Of a stretch of DNA of 64,000 nt, positions 44,756-52,896 are shown piece after piece. The notes under the pieces are model-generated. The model was given only the letters and a program-made list of their open reading frames with translations. It was not told the origin of the DNA and searched no databases. The DNA is taken from positions 1 through 64,000 of the forward strand of contig JBDTVS010000033.1 in assembly GCA_040007095.1 (NCBI GenBank), read 5' to 3'. A program made the position numbers and the translations under genes. How positions within the stretch are numbered: position 1 is the stretch's first letter; each line of letters begins with the position of its first letter. This DNA comes from JBDTVS01 sp040007095 (GTDB taxonomy: Bacteria; Acidobacteriota; Vicinamibacteria; Vicinamibacterales; CAVVIG01).

Positions 44756-45402
44756 TCCAGCTCACGCGATCCGGCGCACACATCTCGGTCGACGCAGAGG
44801 CCGTGGCGCGTCTGAAAGCGCTGTTCGCGCGCGAGCACTGCATCCATCTCTCTCGGCTCATCGACGCAGACCTTCTACAGATCGTCCAACGCAGGATTGA
44901 CGACAGCGAATTCCTACCGTTCGTCCACGTCCGGAGCATCGGACACGACTCGGACCTCGCGGATGAATTCACCCTTCATATTCTGCACTTCGTGGCCAAC
45001 GACCCGCGATTTCTCGAGCTCGTCAGGGAAGTCACGGCCTGCCGCGAGATCGACGCCTTCCATGGACGCGTGTATCGGCTGGACCCCGCCTTGTGCCCAG
45101 TTGATTCCTGGCACGACGACATGGCAGACAATCGCGTGGTCGGAATGAGCTTGAACTTGAGCCGCGAGGTCTTCGCAGGGGGGGCGCTCCAGATTCGCGA
45201 CCGGCCCTCCGGACGGATCGTGCACGAAGTGACGAACACTGGTCTCGGCGCCGCGATCATTTTCAGACTGGGTCACCACCTCGAGCATCGCAATACGACG
45301 ATCACTGGTACGATTCCGAAGACGGCGTTCGCCGGCTGGTTCCGGTCGAATCTGCCTGACTATCACTCGCTCGTCAGACAGCGGGGACCTGAACTGCGAT
45401 GA
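44752..45402 (+). CDS. 2-oxoglutarate/Fe(II)-dependent oxygenase (prolyl-hydroxylase-like)
   Basis: 216 residues. The double-stranded beta-helix iron site is visible: HxD at SWHDDMADN (H121, D123) and a distal His in RLGHHLEHRNTTITG (H175/H176/H179), followed by basic residues that could bind 2-oxoglutarate. Segment MSLNLSREVFAGGALQIRD is typical of the family. In a RiPP operon it most probably hydroxylates a core residue; Pro10, Pro14 or the Lys residues are candidates. The ATG at 44752 overlaps the methyltransferase stop (ATGA); an ATG two codons earlier is possible. Confidence 0.85.
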   Translation: MIQLTRSGAHISVDAEAVARLKALFAREHCIHLSRLIDADLLQIVQRRIDDSEFLPFVHVRSIGHDSDLADEFTLHILHFVANDPRFLELVREVTACREIDAFHGRVYRLDPALCPVDSWHDDMADNRVVGMSLNLSREVFAGGALQIRDRPSGRIVHEVTNTGLGAAIIFRLGHHLEHRNTTITGTIPKTAFAGWFRSNLPDYHSLVRQRGPELR

Positions 45403-45821
45403 GGATGTTCTCGCGGCTGACCGGCGCCGAACTGGTCCTTCTGTTTCTCGTCGGCCTTCTCGTGGCGTTCGTGCGAGTCGTCTTGTGGACGCGACGGTGG
45501 CCGAGCGTGGTGCGTCTCGCCCGAGCCATCCCCTCACGTCTTCCGTCAGTGTGTATGGAGGGCTTCTCCGTCGAACGGCTGGCCTGGGCCGTGCGCCACG
45601 CGAGCCGCCTGGTGCCGGGGTCCTCTTGCCTCACCCAGTCCTTGGCGCTGTCGTGTGCACTGACCGCCGCGGGGTACCGCAGCCGAGTTGAGTTCGGCGT
45701 CGCAAAGGGATCAGGTGGCGCGTTCGTGTTTCATGCATGGGTGGTGCACAACGGCCGCGTGCTTCTGAGCATGCCGGGCGAGGTCTCGATCTATACGCCT
45801 CTTCACGCCTTGCAGGCCTGA
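45399..45821 (+). CDS. Lasso peptide biosynthesis B2 protein (transglutaminase-like leader peptidase)
   Basis: 140 residues. Removes the leader before cyclisation. An N-terminal hydrophobic segment (LVLLFLVGLLVAFVRVVLW) is followed by the cysteine peptidase core: catalytic Cys77 in GSSCLTQSLAL and His112 in VFHAWVVHNGR, with the conserved TAAGYRSRVEFGVAK. The third residue is not certain. Its ATG overlaps the oxygenase stop (ATGA). It is the last gene of the lasso operon. The frame remains open beyond its TGA for 42 more codons. Confidence 0.92.
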   Translation: MRMFSRLTGAELVLLFLVGLLVAFVRVVLWTRRWPSVVRLARAIPSRLPSVCMEGFSVERLAWAVRHASRLVPGSSCLTQSLALSCALTAAGYRSRVEFGVAKGSGGAFVFHAWVVHNGRVLLSMPGEVSIYTPLHALQA

Positions 45822-45950
45822 TTCGAGATTCGCGCCTTCAGCGGTCCGCATAATTTTCTGCTGGGCCTGTATCCGCTGCATCGTGCGGGGCGCGCCGCCC
45901 TGGTTCAAACGCCCACCGACTGGAAGACGTTGAAAGAGTCTGAAGTCTGA
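45822..45950 (+). pseudogene. In-frame coding-like remnant after the B2 stop
   Basis: Directly after the B2 TGA, the same frame reads 42 codons with protein-like composition (FEIRAFSGPHNFLLGLYPLH, then WKTLKESEV) before a second TGA at 45948-45950. It has no start codon. It may be the lost C-terminus of a longer B2 protein, the end of a decayed gene, or chance. I do not recognise the family. The 160 bases that follow (45951-46110) hold no gene; they contain short gaagtctg-type repeats. Confidence 0.35.
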
Positions 45951-46110
45951 CGTGTGAAGTCTGCAGGTCTGGGGCGGCAAACCGATCGGCGGCGGCCGAC
46001 GATACCGGAGTCGAAAAAAACCTGTGCGGGGCGTGGCGGACGGCGCTAGTCTAGACATCTTCGAATCCCGATCATTCGTGAGAATGGCGCAAGTGTGGGC
46101 TGGGTGAGCC

Positions 46111-46617
46111 ATGAATCTCAAGAGTTCTGCGTCCACATCCGACGTCGCCGCGACCTCGGCACGTGCGGTCGGCATCCGCCGACACGCGATACTCGCGGCT
46201 GGTCTGGCGATCGGACTGCTCTTCGTCTCGTGGGCGCCGCCGGGCGCGGCGCAAGGCCAGGAAAAATACAAAGTGCGATTGGCCACCGTACCGATGGACG
46301 GGGGGATGCGCGACGCGATCGCGGGCTCGGGTTCGGCCGCAGGAGTGTTGACAGGCACCAAGCTCACCATCACCGGGACGTTCGCGGGTCTGCGCACGCC
46401 CGCCACCGTGGCCCGGGTTCACAGCGGGCTCGCGAAGGGGGTGCGGGGCCCATCCGTCGCCGAGTTGACCGTGTCCAAGGCGACCAACGGCACCGTCTCG
46501 GGCTCGCTCGACTTGACCCGGGAGCAGGTGCAGAGTCTGCAGGGCGGCAAGCTATACATTCAGATTTCGAGTGAGAAGGCCCCGGACGGAAATCTGTGGG
46601 GCTGGTTCGTCCGCTAG
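46111..46617 (+). CDS. Secreted CHRD-domain protein
   Basis: 168 residues. A signal peptide (ILAAGLAIGLLFVSWAPPGAAQG near residues 27-50) is followed by one CHRD domain: GAAAGVLTGT-like core, ITGTFAGLRTPATVARVHSGLA, and LYIQISSEKAPDGNLWGWF at the end. CHRD domains occur in chordin and in bacterial extracytoplasmic proteins of unknown role. Start ATG at 46111. It lies between the lasso operon and the PQQ dehydrogenase gene. Confidence 0.85.
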   Translation: MNLKSSASTSDVAATSARAVGIRRHAILAAGLAIGLLFVSWAPPGAAQGQEKYKVRLATVPMDGGMRDAIAGSGSAAGVLTGTKLTITGTFAGLRTPATVARVHSGLAKGVRGPSVAELTVSKATNGTVSGSLDLTREQVQSLQGGKLYIQISSEKAPDGNLWGWFVR

Positions 46618-46661
46618 TGTCTCGAGTTCTTCGGACTCGGGACACTGGGAGGCACAACGCT

Positions 46662-48827
46662 ATGCGCGACGCAAGAACTCAAACAGTGCTGGCCTTGATT
46701 GGCTTCGTCTCCTGCGGCCTCATACTCGCAGGCCAACAGGCGGCACCCGCGGCGGGGCGGTATACCGCGGCACAAGCGGCCGCGGGTCGCACGGTATACC
46801 AGGCGCAGTGTTCGGCCTGCCACCAACCGGATCTGAAAGGCCAAGGCGACGCGGCCCAGCTTGCCGGCTCGGAATTCATCGACTCGTGGGGCCGGCGCTC
46901 GACGCGCGAGCTGCTCTCGTTCATGCAGCTGACCATGCCGCCGGCGCGGCCGGGTGCGCTCAGCCCGGAGGAATACGCGAACGTCGCCGCCTTCATCCTC
47001 CAGTCCAACGGCGCGGCCGCCGGCAATCAGACGCTGACGGCAGCCACCGAAGTCACCATCAACAGCATCGCGAACGGCCAGGCTCCGCCAGTCGCGGCGC
47101 AAGCACAACGCGGCGCGGCCCCAGCGCCGGCCGCCGCGGCCGGTCGGGGACGAGGAGCGGCTGCTCCGCCAGTGGGAGTCACCGTTGCCGGTGAGGTGAA
47201 GAATTACGTCGCCGTCACCGATGCGATGCTGCGCAACCCGGACCCCAGCGACTGGCTGATGATTCGCCACGACTACCACGCCAACAACTACAGCCCGCTG
47301 AACCAGATCACCGCAGACAACGTGAAGGACCTGCGCCTGCAGTGGGTGTGGGCGATGAACGAGGGCGGCGCGAACCAGCCGGCTCCGCTCGTGCACGGCG
47401 GCGTGGTGTATCTCAACAACCCCGGCAACGTGATGCAGGCCATCAACGGCAAGACCGGCGATCTGATTTGGGAGAATCGCTACGGCTCGCTCGCGACCGG
47501 CGCGGCCATGCGCGGCATGTCGATCTACGGCGACAACGTGTTTGTGTCGACCAGCGATGCGCGGCTCGTGGCCATGGACGCGCGAACCGGCAAGACCGTG
47601 TGGCAGACCACCATCGGCGATCGATCGAAGGGCAACTACAGCACGAGCAGCGGTCCGCTGCTCGCCAAGGGCAAACTGATCCAGGGGCTTGGCGGCTGCC
47701 AGACCTACCGCGAAGAAAAGTGTTTCATCAGCGCATACGACGCCGCCACGGGTAAGGAAGCCTGGCGGTTCTACACGATTGCCCAGCAGGGCCAGCCCGG
47801 CGGCGACTCGTGGGGCCCGCTGACCAATCTGTTCCGCGCCGGAGGCGAGTCGTGGATCACGGGCAGCTACGATCCGACGCTGAATCTGACCTATTGGGGC
47901 ACCGCGCAGGCGAAGCCGTGGATGCCGATCAGCCGTGGCATGTCGATCAAGGACGATGCGCTCTATACGAGCTCGACGCTCGCACTGGACGTCGATACCG
48001 GAAAGCTCGCCTGGCACTTCCAACATGCGCCGGCGGAGTCGCTGGATCTGGACGTCGTCTTCGAGCGAGTGCTGGTTGACGACAACAACCAGAACCTGGT
48101 GTTCACCGTGGGCAAAGACGGTGTGTTGTGGAAGCTCGATCGAAAAACCGGCAAGTACCTCGGCCACAAAGAGACCGTATTTCAAAACGTCTGGGAACGC
48201 TTCGATCCCCAGAGCGGCCGGCCCACCTATCGTTCTGACATTCTGGAGCAGCGGTTCGGAGAGTGGCTGCAGGGCTGTCCGAGCACGGAAGGCGGCCACA
48301 ACTGGCCGGCGTCGACCTATCACGCGGGGACCAACCAAATCATCATTCCGCTGAGCCAGAGCTGCATCGAGATCAGCGCCCAGAAGGTGGAGCAGAAGGA
48401 AGGCGGCGGCAGCGGCGGCGGCGCGGGACGGCGTTTTTACGAACTACCGGGCTCCGACGGCAACATCGGTAAGTTCGCGGCCTACGACGTGAGGACGCTG
48501 AAGGAGATGTGGTCCTACGAGCAGCGGGCGCCCTTCATGACAGCGACAATCTCGACCGCCGGCGGCGTGGCCTTTATCGGAGATCTCGATCGACGGTTCA
48601 GAGCCTTCGACGTCAAGACCGGCAAGGTGCTGTGGGAAACGCGGCTGGCCACCTCCGTTCAGGGCTTCCCCGTGTCCTTCAGCATCGATGGCAAACAGTA
48701 CATCGGCATCACGACCGGGAATGGCGGCGGAAGCCCGCGGCTGGTCCCCGCCACAATCGCCCCTGAGCTTCATCCTCCGGCAACGGGGAATGCGATGTAT
48801 GTGTTCGCACTTCCCGATCGCCGGTAA
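46662..48827 (+). CDS. PQQ-dependent dehydrogenase with N-terminal cytochrome c domain
   Basis: 721 residues, exported by a signal peptide (LALIGFVSCGLILAGQQ). A cytochrome c domain follows at about residues 30-110 with the haem motif CSACH, then an Ala/Pro linker, then an eight-bladed PQQ beta-propeller with repeated W-motifs (INGKTGDLIWENRYG, MDARTGKTVWQTTIG, YDAATGKEAWRFY, LDVDTGKLAWHFQH, FDVKTGKVLWETRLA). The catalytic domain resembles type I quinoprotein alcohol dehydrogenases. Haem at the N- rather than C-terminus is unlike classic quinohaemoproteins but common in acidobacteria. Start ATG at 46662 with ggagg upstream. Substrate unknown. Confidence 0.92.
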   Translation: MRDARTQTVLALIGFVSCGLILAGQQAAPAAGRYTAAQAAAGRTVYQAQCSACHQPDLKGQGDAAQLAGSEFIDSWGRRSTRELLSFMQLTMPPARPGALSPEEYANVAAFILQSNGAAAGNQTLTAATEVTINSIANGQAPPVAAQAQRGAAPAPAAAAGRGRGAAAPPVGVTVAGEVKNYVAVTDAMLRNPDPSDWLMIRHDYHANNYSPLNQITADNVKDLRLQWVWAMNEGGANQPAPLVHGGVVYLNNPGNVMQAINGKTGDLIWENRYGSLATGAAMRGMSIYGDNVFVSTSDARLVAMDARTGKTVWQTTIGDRSKGNYSTSSGPLLAKGKLIQGLGGCQTYREEKCFISAYDAATGKEAWRFYTIAQQGQPGGDSWGPLTNLFRAGGESWITGSYDPTLNLTYWGTAQAKPWMPISRGMSIKDDALYTSSTLALDVDTGKLAWHFQHAPAESLDLDVVFERVLVDDNNQNLVFTVGKDGVLWKLDRKTGKYLGHKETVFQNVWERFDPQSGRPTYRSDILEQRFGEWLQGCPSTEGGHNWPASTYHAGTNQIIIPLSQSCIEISAQKVEQKEGGGSGGGAGRRFYELPGSDGNIGKFAAYDVRTLKEMWSYEQRAPFMTATISTAGGVAFIGDLDRRFRAFDVKTGKVLWETRLATSVQGFPVSFSIDGKQYIGITTGNGGGSPRLVPATIAPELHPPATGNAMYVFALPDRR

Positions 48828-48916
48828 GCGCAGCCGCCAGGCCCTCGTTCTGTGACGGCGCCCGGATGCCATCGACGCGCTGGCGCGCCGTATGCCCCGA
48901 CCAAAGGACGTGATTG

Positions 48917-49291
48917 ATGCACCGGATCCTCCTCATCGAGGACGACGACAAGGTTCGCAAGATGCTGCGCCAGACGCTCATCGCGGCTGGATACGACGTG
49001 CAGGACGCGGCAAACGGCGCGATCGGCCTCGAATGCTATTTCCAGCAGCGAAGCGATATGGTCATCACCGATATCGTCATGCCCGATAGGGAAGGGCTTG
49101 AAACAATCATGGAACTGCGGCGGCATGACGCCGCCGTGAAGATCATCGCGATGTCCGGTGGCGGGCGCGGCGACTCGCAAGACTACCTCAGACTGGCGCA
49201 GCAGTTCGGAGCGCAGCGCACGCTGTCCAAGCCATTTTCAGGCGAGGAGATCCTGACGGTCGTCGCCGAAGTGCTCGCCGCGGCTCCGTGA
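48917..49291 (+). CDS. Single-domain response regulator (CheY-like receiver)
   Basis: 124 residues, receiver domain only. The acidic pocket is IEDDD (residues 8-11), the phospho-acceptor is Asp52 in MVITDIVMP, the switch Ser is in IAMSGGG, and Lys is in LSKPF near residue 104. No output domain. The ATG at 48917 is preferred over a TTG one codon earlier. It is followed after 4 bases by the duplicated protein upstream of the Dyp peroxidase; no histidine kinase is nearby. Confidence 0.92.
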   Translation: MHRILLIEDDDKVRKMLRQTLIAAGYDVQDAANGAIGLECYFQQRSDMVITDIVMPDREGLETIMELRRHDAAVKIIAMSGGGRGDSQDYLRLAQQFGAQRTLSKPFSGEEILTVVAEVLAAAP

Positions 49292-49295
49292 CGCC

Positions 49296-50636
49296 GTGCC
49301 ACAGGGGCTGACCGTTCTCTGCGCCATTACACCCGGCCAGGAGGAACGTCTTCGCGCGGTTCTGCGCGCCATCGGCAACGACATCCGCGGCCGCGAGTTG
49401 AACGAGGCGGTCGAGCGCCCCCACGTCGACTTCCCCGGCAGCCGCCGGATTCATTTCGCCCGCTTCGCGATTCTCGACGATCCCGATCGCGGGCCGCTGC
49501 GCAAGCGTCTCCTCTACTCGTCGAACTACGACGGCGATCTGGACGGCCATCTGACCGAGTTGACGGCGATCACGTCGGACCTGGACGCGATCTGGGGCGC
49601 ATGCGAAGGCTATGCGGGTGGGGCCCACTTCGCGGCATTCATCAGCGCGCACGCGCACCAGCCCGAAGCGTTCTACATCGCGTTCCGCGACGAAACGGTC
49701 GGTAGTATCCAGGACGCTGCTGCCATGCGCCGCCTGGCAGCGCCGCTGCTCGATGCGACGTCCGTGGGACGACTTCCGGCGATTCTATCGAGACTCTCGC
49801 CGGGTGAGCCGGCCTGGGTCGTCGACATCCTTCGGGTGTCTGCCACCGCCACGCGAACACTTGCCGGCGCGATGGCCTGGGTCGCACGGGCGCTCCCGAT
49901 TCCGGTTGATCTGTTCCGGGCCGTCGTCCGATGCGGCTTGAGGAATGTGTTCGCTGGTGGAATGCAGATCATTGCCAGCCTCGACCGCTACGTGGTCTTC
50001 CGCTTGTTGAACCGGGTCTTTCGAAATCATGTGAAGGCGCTCGCCTCACCGTATTCGAGCGTGGAGCTGGACAATTGCGCCGCTCGCGCACGGCTCGTGC
50101 CGGGCGACGAGATCCCTGTCGGTCAGGATTTTCCGGCGCCACCGACTTTCAGAGAGGACGTGGTCACACAGAACCAGCTCACGCTCGTGACCGTCGTGCA
50201 GCCGGAACAGGTGGATCGCGTCCGTGCCGTGATGGCCGCGATCGATTCGTACGCCAGGCGGCTGTCGCCGCGCGGTTCGCTGATCGGCATCAGCACGATT
50301 CACTTCGTCAGATGGGTTCTCATCGACAACGGGCGAAGACTCATGCTCCTGAGCGATTACGATGGGTCGTGGGAGAGCTATATCGATGAGTTCGCGGTCA
50401 TGATTCTGTCCGGGCTGGATGCGATCTGGCGAACCTCGTACGGCTATCCTCCCGACGGCGCGAAAGATCTGCCGGCCTTCAAGCGGTTCCTTCGTCGGCA
50501 TCAAGTGCCGTCTGACGTGTTCTACAGCGCCTACCCCGACGAGACTGTCCTGAACATCGTCAACGACCAGGCGTTCGCGGGAGCCTGTTCAGAGGCGTCC
50601 ACCGGCCCGGCGGGCCGGCTCTTGCGGCAGGTGTAG
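49296..50636 (+). CDS. Duplicated protein of unknown function linked to Dyp peroxidase
   Basis: 446 residues, GTG start. The two halves look like an internal duplication: LTVLCAITPGQEERLRAVLRAI...RIHFARFAILDD...LLYSSNYDGDLDGHL in the first, and LTLVTVVQPEQVDRVRAVMAAI...TIHFVRWVLIDN...LMLLSDYDGSWESYI in the second. A hydrophobic stretch separates them (about residues 190-240). Alternating beta/alpha patterns suggest ferredoxin-like dimeric alpha-beta barrel domains. It lies 4 bases before the Dyp-type peroxidase gene, so a shared role is likely. Named family not recognised. Confidence 0.7.
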   Translation: MPQGLTVLCAITPGQEERLRAVLRAIGNDIRGRELNEAVERPHVDFPGSRRIHFARFAILDDPDRGPLRKRLLYSSNYDGDLDGHLTELTAITSDLDAIWGACEGYAGGAHFAAFISAHAHQPEAFYIAFRDETVGSIQDAAAMRRLAAPLLDATSVGRLPAILSRLSPGEPAWVVDILRVSATATRTLAGAMAWVARALPIPVDLFRAVVRCGLRNVFAGGMQIIASLDRYVVFRLLNRVFRNHVKALASPYSSVELDNCAARARLVPGDEIPVGQDFPAPPTFREDVVTQNQLTLVTVVQPEQVDRVRAVMAAIDSYARRLSPRGSLIGISTIHFVRWVLIDNGRRLMLLSDYDGSWESYIDEFAVMILSGLDAIWRTSYGYPPDGAKDLPAFKRFLRRHQVPSDVFYSAYPDETVLNIVNDQAFAGACSEASTGPAGRLLRQV

Positions 50637-50640
50637 TCCC

Positions 50641-52149
50641 GTGACGCCGCCGTCCACGCGCCTCGCCAACGAGGTCCTGGCCGATATCCAGGGTTTCATC
50701 ACCAGCGGATATGGACATCTGCCCTTTGCCGCGTACTTTCCAATCGAGCTTCGCGATCCGGTTCGAACGCAACGTTGGTTGGAGCGCCTGCTGCCGGCGA
50801 CGACCTCTTCGCAACCGTGGCCCGTGGCGCCTGGGGGCGTCAAGGTCAAGCCGGCCGAGTCGCTCAACATCGCCTTCACGGCCGGGGGACTTTCGGCGTG
50901 CCGTTTGCCGCCGGAGGTCTTGTGCACCTTTCCCCCCGAGTTTCGGGAAGGGATCGCACACGAGGATCGATCGAGAATTCTGGGAGACACGGAGGAGAGC
51001 GCCCCGGCCGCCTGGGAGTACGGCGGCCCCGGGTCGAGGCCGCTGCACGCGCTGCTTATCGTGCACGCCGATTCGGAGGAAAGACTGGCGGCCGCGTGTC
51101 GGGCTCAACGGGCTCTCATTGAAGAGACGGCCGGCGGCGTCGTGTCGGACGGCATCCAGACGGGCTACAGACCCGAGTCGGATTGCGAGCCCTTCGGTTT
51201 TCGTGACGGCATCGCGCAGCCGCCAATTGCTGGATTGAGTGGCGCGGGCGTTCCCACCGGCGAATTCATCCTGGGGTACCAGAACCACTATGGTCTTGTG
51301 CCGCCCACGCCGGTGGTGCCTGCGGTGTTGGACCCCGGCGCGGTCCTGCCGCCGCTGGTCAACCCGTATCACGCGTCACAGCACGCGCGAGACCTCGGGA
51401 TCAACGGATCCTATCTGGTGTATCGAAAGCTTCAGCAGGACGTCGGCGGATTCTGGCAGTTCATGAAGCGCGAGTCGGTTCGCACCACCGGTGCAGAGGA
51501 CGCGGCCTACATGGTCTGGCTGGCGTCGCGTTTCGTTGGGCGCTGGCCGAGCGGGGCGCCGCTCATCCTGGCTCCTGATGCCGACGATCCCCGCGAAGGC
51601 AGTCGCGACGATTTCTACTACGGTGGCGACGCGGACGGTCTGGCCTGTCCGCTCGGTGCGCACATCCGCCGCGCGAACCCGCGCGACCTTCTCAAGCCGT
51701 ACTCGAACGCGGAGTCGCTCAGCATGTCGGCCGCCCACCGGCTGCTTCGCCGCGCACGCGCGTTTGGGCCGCCACTGTTCGATCCGCGTATCCTCCAGGC
51801 GCCGACGGCCAATGCGAGCCGGAAGGCGCTCCTGGAGCTGACTGACGACGGGCAGGCACGCGGCGTTCATTTCTTCTGCGTCAACGCCAGCATCAAGAGT
51901 CAGTTCGAATTCGTGCAGCAGACCTGGTGTAACAACCCTCGCTTCGGTGGTTTGAACGACAACAAGGACCCGATTGTCGGCGACAACAATCGAATCGACC
52001 AGCCGCCGAGCCGCATGACCATTCCCCGGGCTCCGATTCGGGCGCGGACCGAGGCTTTGCCGCGCTTCGTGACGGTGAGGGCCGGCGCGTACCTCTTCAT
52101 GCCCAGTCTGACCGCGATCAGATTTCTCGCCGGCTTTCGGGGCCATTGA
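50641..52149 (+). CDS. Dyp-type haem peroxidase
   Basis: 502 residues, GTG start. The distal site is FGFRDGIAQPPI with the catalytic Asp of the GFxDG motif. The proximal haem ligand is His in GAHIRRANPRD, the Dyp signature, and a further conserved Arg-containing segment is VGRWPSGAPLI. No signal peptide is seen, so it is probably cytoplasmic. Longer than many bacterial Dyps (about 300-400). Its GTG lies 4 bases after the stop of the duplicated partner gene. Confidence 0.93.
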   Translation: MTPPSTRLANEVLADIQGFITSGYGHLPFAAYFPIELRDPVRTQRWLERLLPATTSSQPWPVAPGGVKVKPAESLNIAFTAGGLSACRLPPEVLCTFPPEFREGIAHEDRSRILGDTEESAPAAWEYGGPGSRPLHALLIVHADSEERLAAACRAQRALIEETAGGVVSDGIQTGYRPESDCEPFGFRDGIAQPPIAGLSGAGVPTGEFILGYQNHYGLVPPTPVVPAVLDPGAVLPPLVNPYHASQHARDLGINGSYLVYRKLQQDVGGFWQFMKRESVRTTGAEDAAYMVWLASRFVGRWPSGAPLILAPDADDPREGSRDDFYYGGDADGLACPLGAHIRRANPRDLLKPYSNAESLSMSAAHRLLRRARAFGPPLFDPRILQAPTANASRKALLELTDDGQARGVHFFCVNASIKSQFEFVQQTWCNNPRFGGLNDNKDPIVGDNNRIDQPPSRMTIPRAPIRARTEALPRFVTVRAGAYLFMPSLTAIRFLAGFRGH

Positions 52150-52205
52150 TCTCCAAGGCATTTGTCGATCGTGGGTCAGACTCGAGGTGTTCGGCCAGCG
52201 TGGAA

Positions 52206-52267
52206 TTCACCACCGAAGGTCACCGAGATCACCGAGAACATTCTGGCTCGGTGTGCTCGATGGTTGA
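52206..52267. repeat. Dispersed CACCGAG/CTCGGTG hairpin repeat, copy B
   Basis: ttcaccaccgaaggtcaccg (left arm, 52206 on) with an extra atcaccgag unit, a short loop, then ggctcggtgtgctcgatggt as the right arm. It lies between the Dyp peroxidase gene and the next secreted protein gene. Confidence 0.75.
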
Positions 52268-52331
52268 CTGAAACTGACCCGCCATCGAATCGAACTAGAC
52301 ATCGGGTGCAGACTCGGGTAGTTTTATCGTC

Positions 52332-52811
52332 GTGAAGAAGCATCTTGATCGATTCGCGCGGGCCGTGTTCATCCTCACGATGGGCGTGCTCTCGACATCG
52401 CTTGCCGGCCAGAACCAATCGGGCGGCGATCGGCTCATCCTGTCTGGCGACCTGGTCTATTTTTTTGGTCCCGGTAAGCCTGGCAACTGCACGATGAGCA
52501 ATCAGTACAAACGTGGCGAGCCGGTCGGATTCCGGATGACGGCAGTCAATCCGGCCACGGGGAAGCGAGACCGCGCGAGCCAGTTGGTGGTTCACCTCAC
52601 CTTTGCCGGCAAGGTCATCGATGTCCCGATGCGCGATCGCCAGACCGAGCAGCAGCCGGAGCGGGATTTCTTCGTCGCCAAGTGGATCGTGCCGGACGAT
52701 GCGCCGACTGGAGTGGTTCGCTACACGGTGACCGCCAAGGATTCGCAGGGGCATACCGGCGAGTGGAAGCCCTTCGACGTCCTCGCCTCGCAGCTCACCG
52801 TCGTCCAGTAG
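52332..52811 (+). CDS. Secreted protein of unknown function
   Basis: 159 residues, GTG start at 52332. Signal peptide FARAVFILTMGVLSTSLAGQ. The mature part is predicted beta-rich and ends FDVLASQLTVVQ; it contains a single Cys and DRLILSGDLVYFFGP. It resembles secreted Ig-like or DUF proteins but I cannot name a family. Its stop codon lies inside the first unit of an 11-bp tandem repeat. Confidence 0.65.
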   Translation: MKKHLDRFARAVFILTMGVLSTSLAGQNQSGGDRLILSGDLVYFFGPGKPGNCTMSNQYKRGEPVGFRMTAVNPATGKRDRASQLVVHLTFAGKVIDVPMRDRQTEQQPERDFFVAKWIVPDDAPTGVVRYTVTAKDSQGHTGEWKPFDVLASQLTVVQ

Positions 52812-52879
52812 GCGTCCAGTAGGTGTCCAGTAGGTGTCCAGTAGGCGTCCAGTAGGCGACCAATAAGGCGTGCAGTAAG
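52803..52879 (+). repeat. 11-bp tandem repeat (minisatellite)
   Basis: Five consecutive units gtccagtaggc/t (52803-52857), then two decayed units gaccaataaggc and gtgcagtaaga. The first unit supplies the last codons (VQ) and the TAG stop of the preceding gene. Unit length not divisible by three. Confidence 0.9.
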
Positions 52880-52896
52880 AAGTGCGGTCACGCGGC

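Noticed and set aside
45399..45821. Claim that the B2 peptidase is inactive because an Asp about 12 residues after His112 is replaced
   Set aside because: The position of the third catalytic residue varies between B2 subgroups, so it cannot be judged without an alignment.
52803..52879. CRISPR-like array
   Set aside because: Units are 11 bp and contiguous with no unique spacers; it is a minisatellite.
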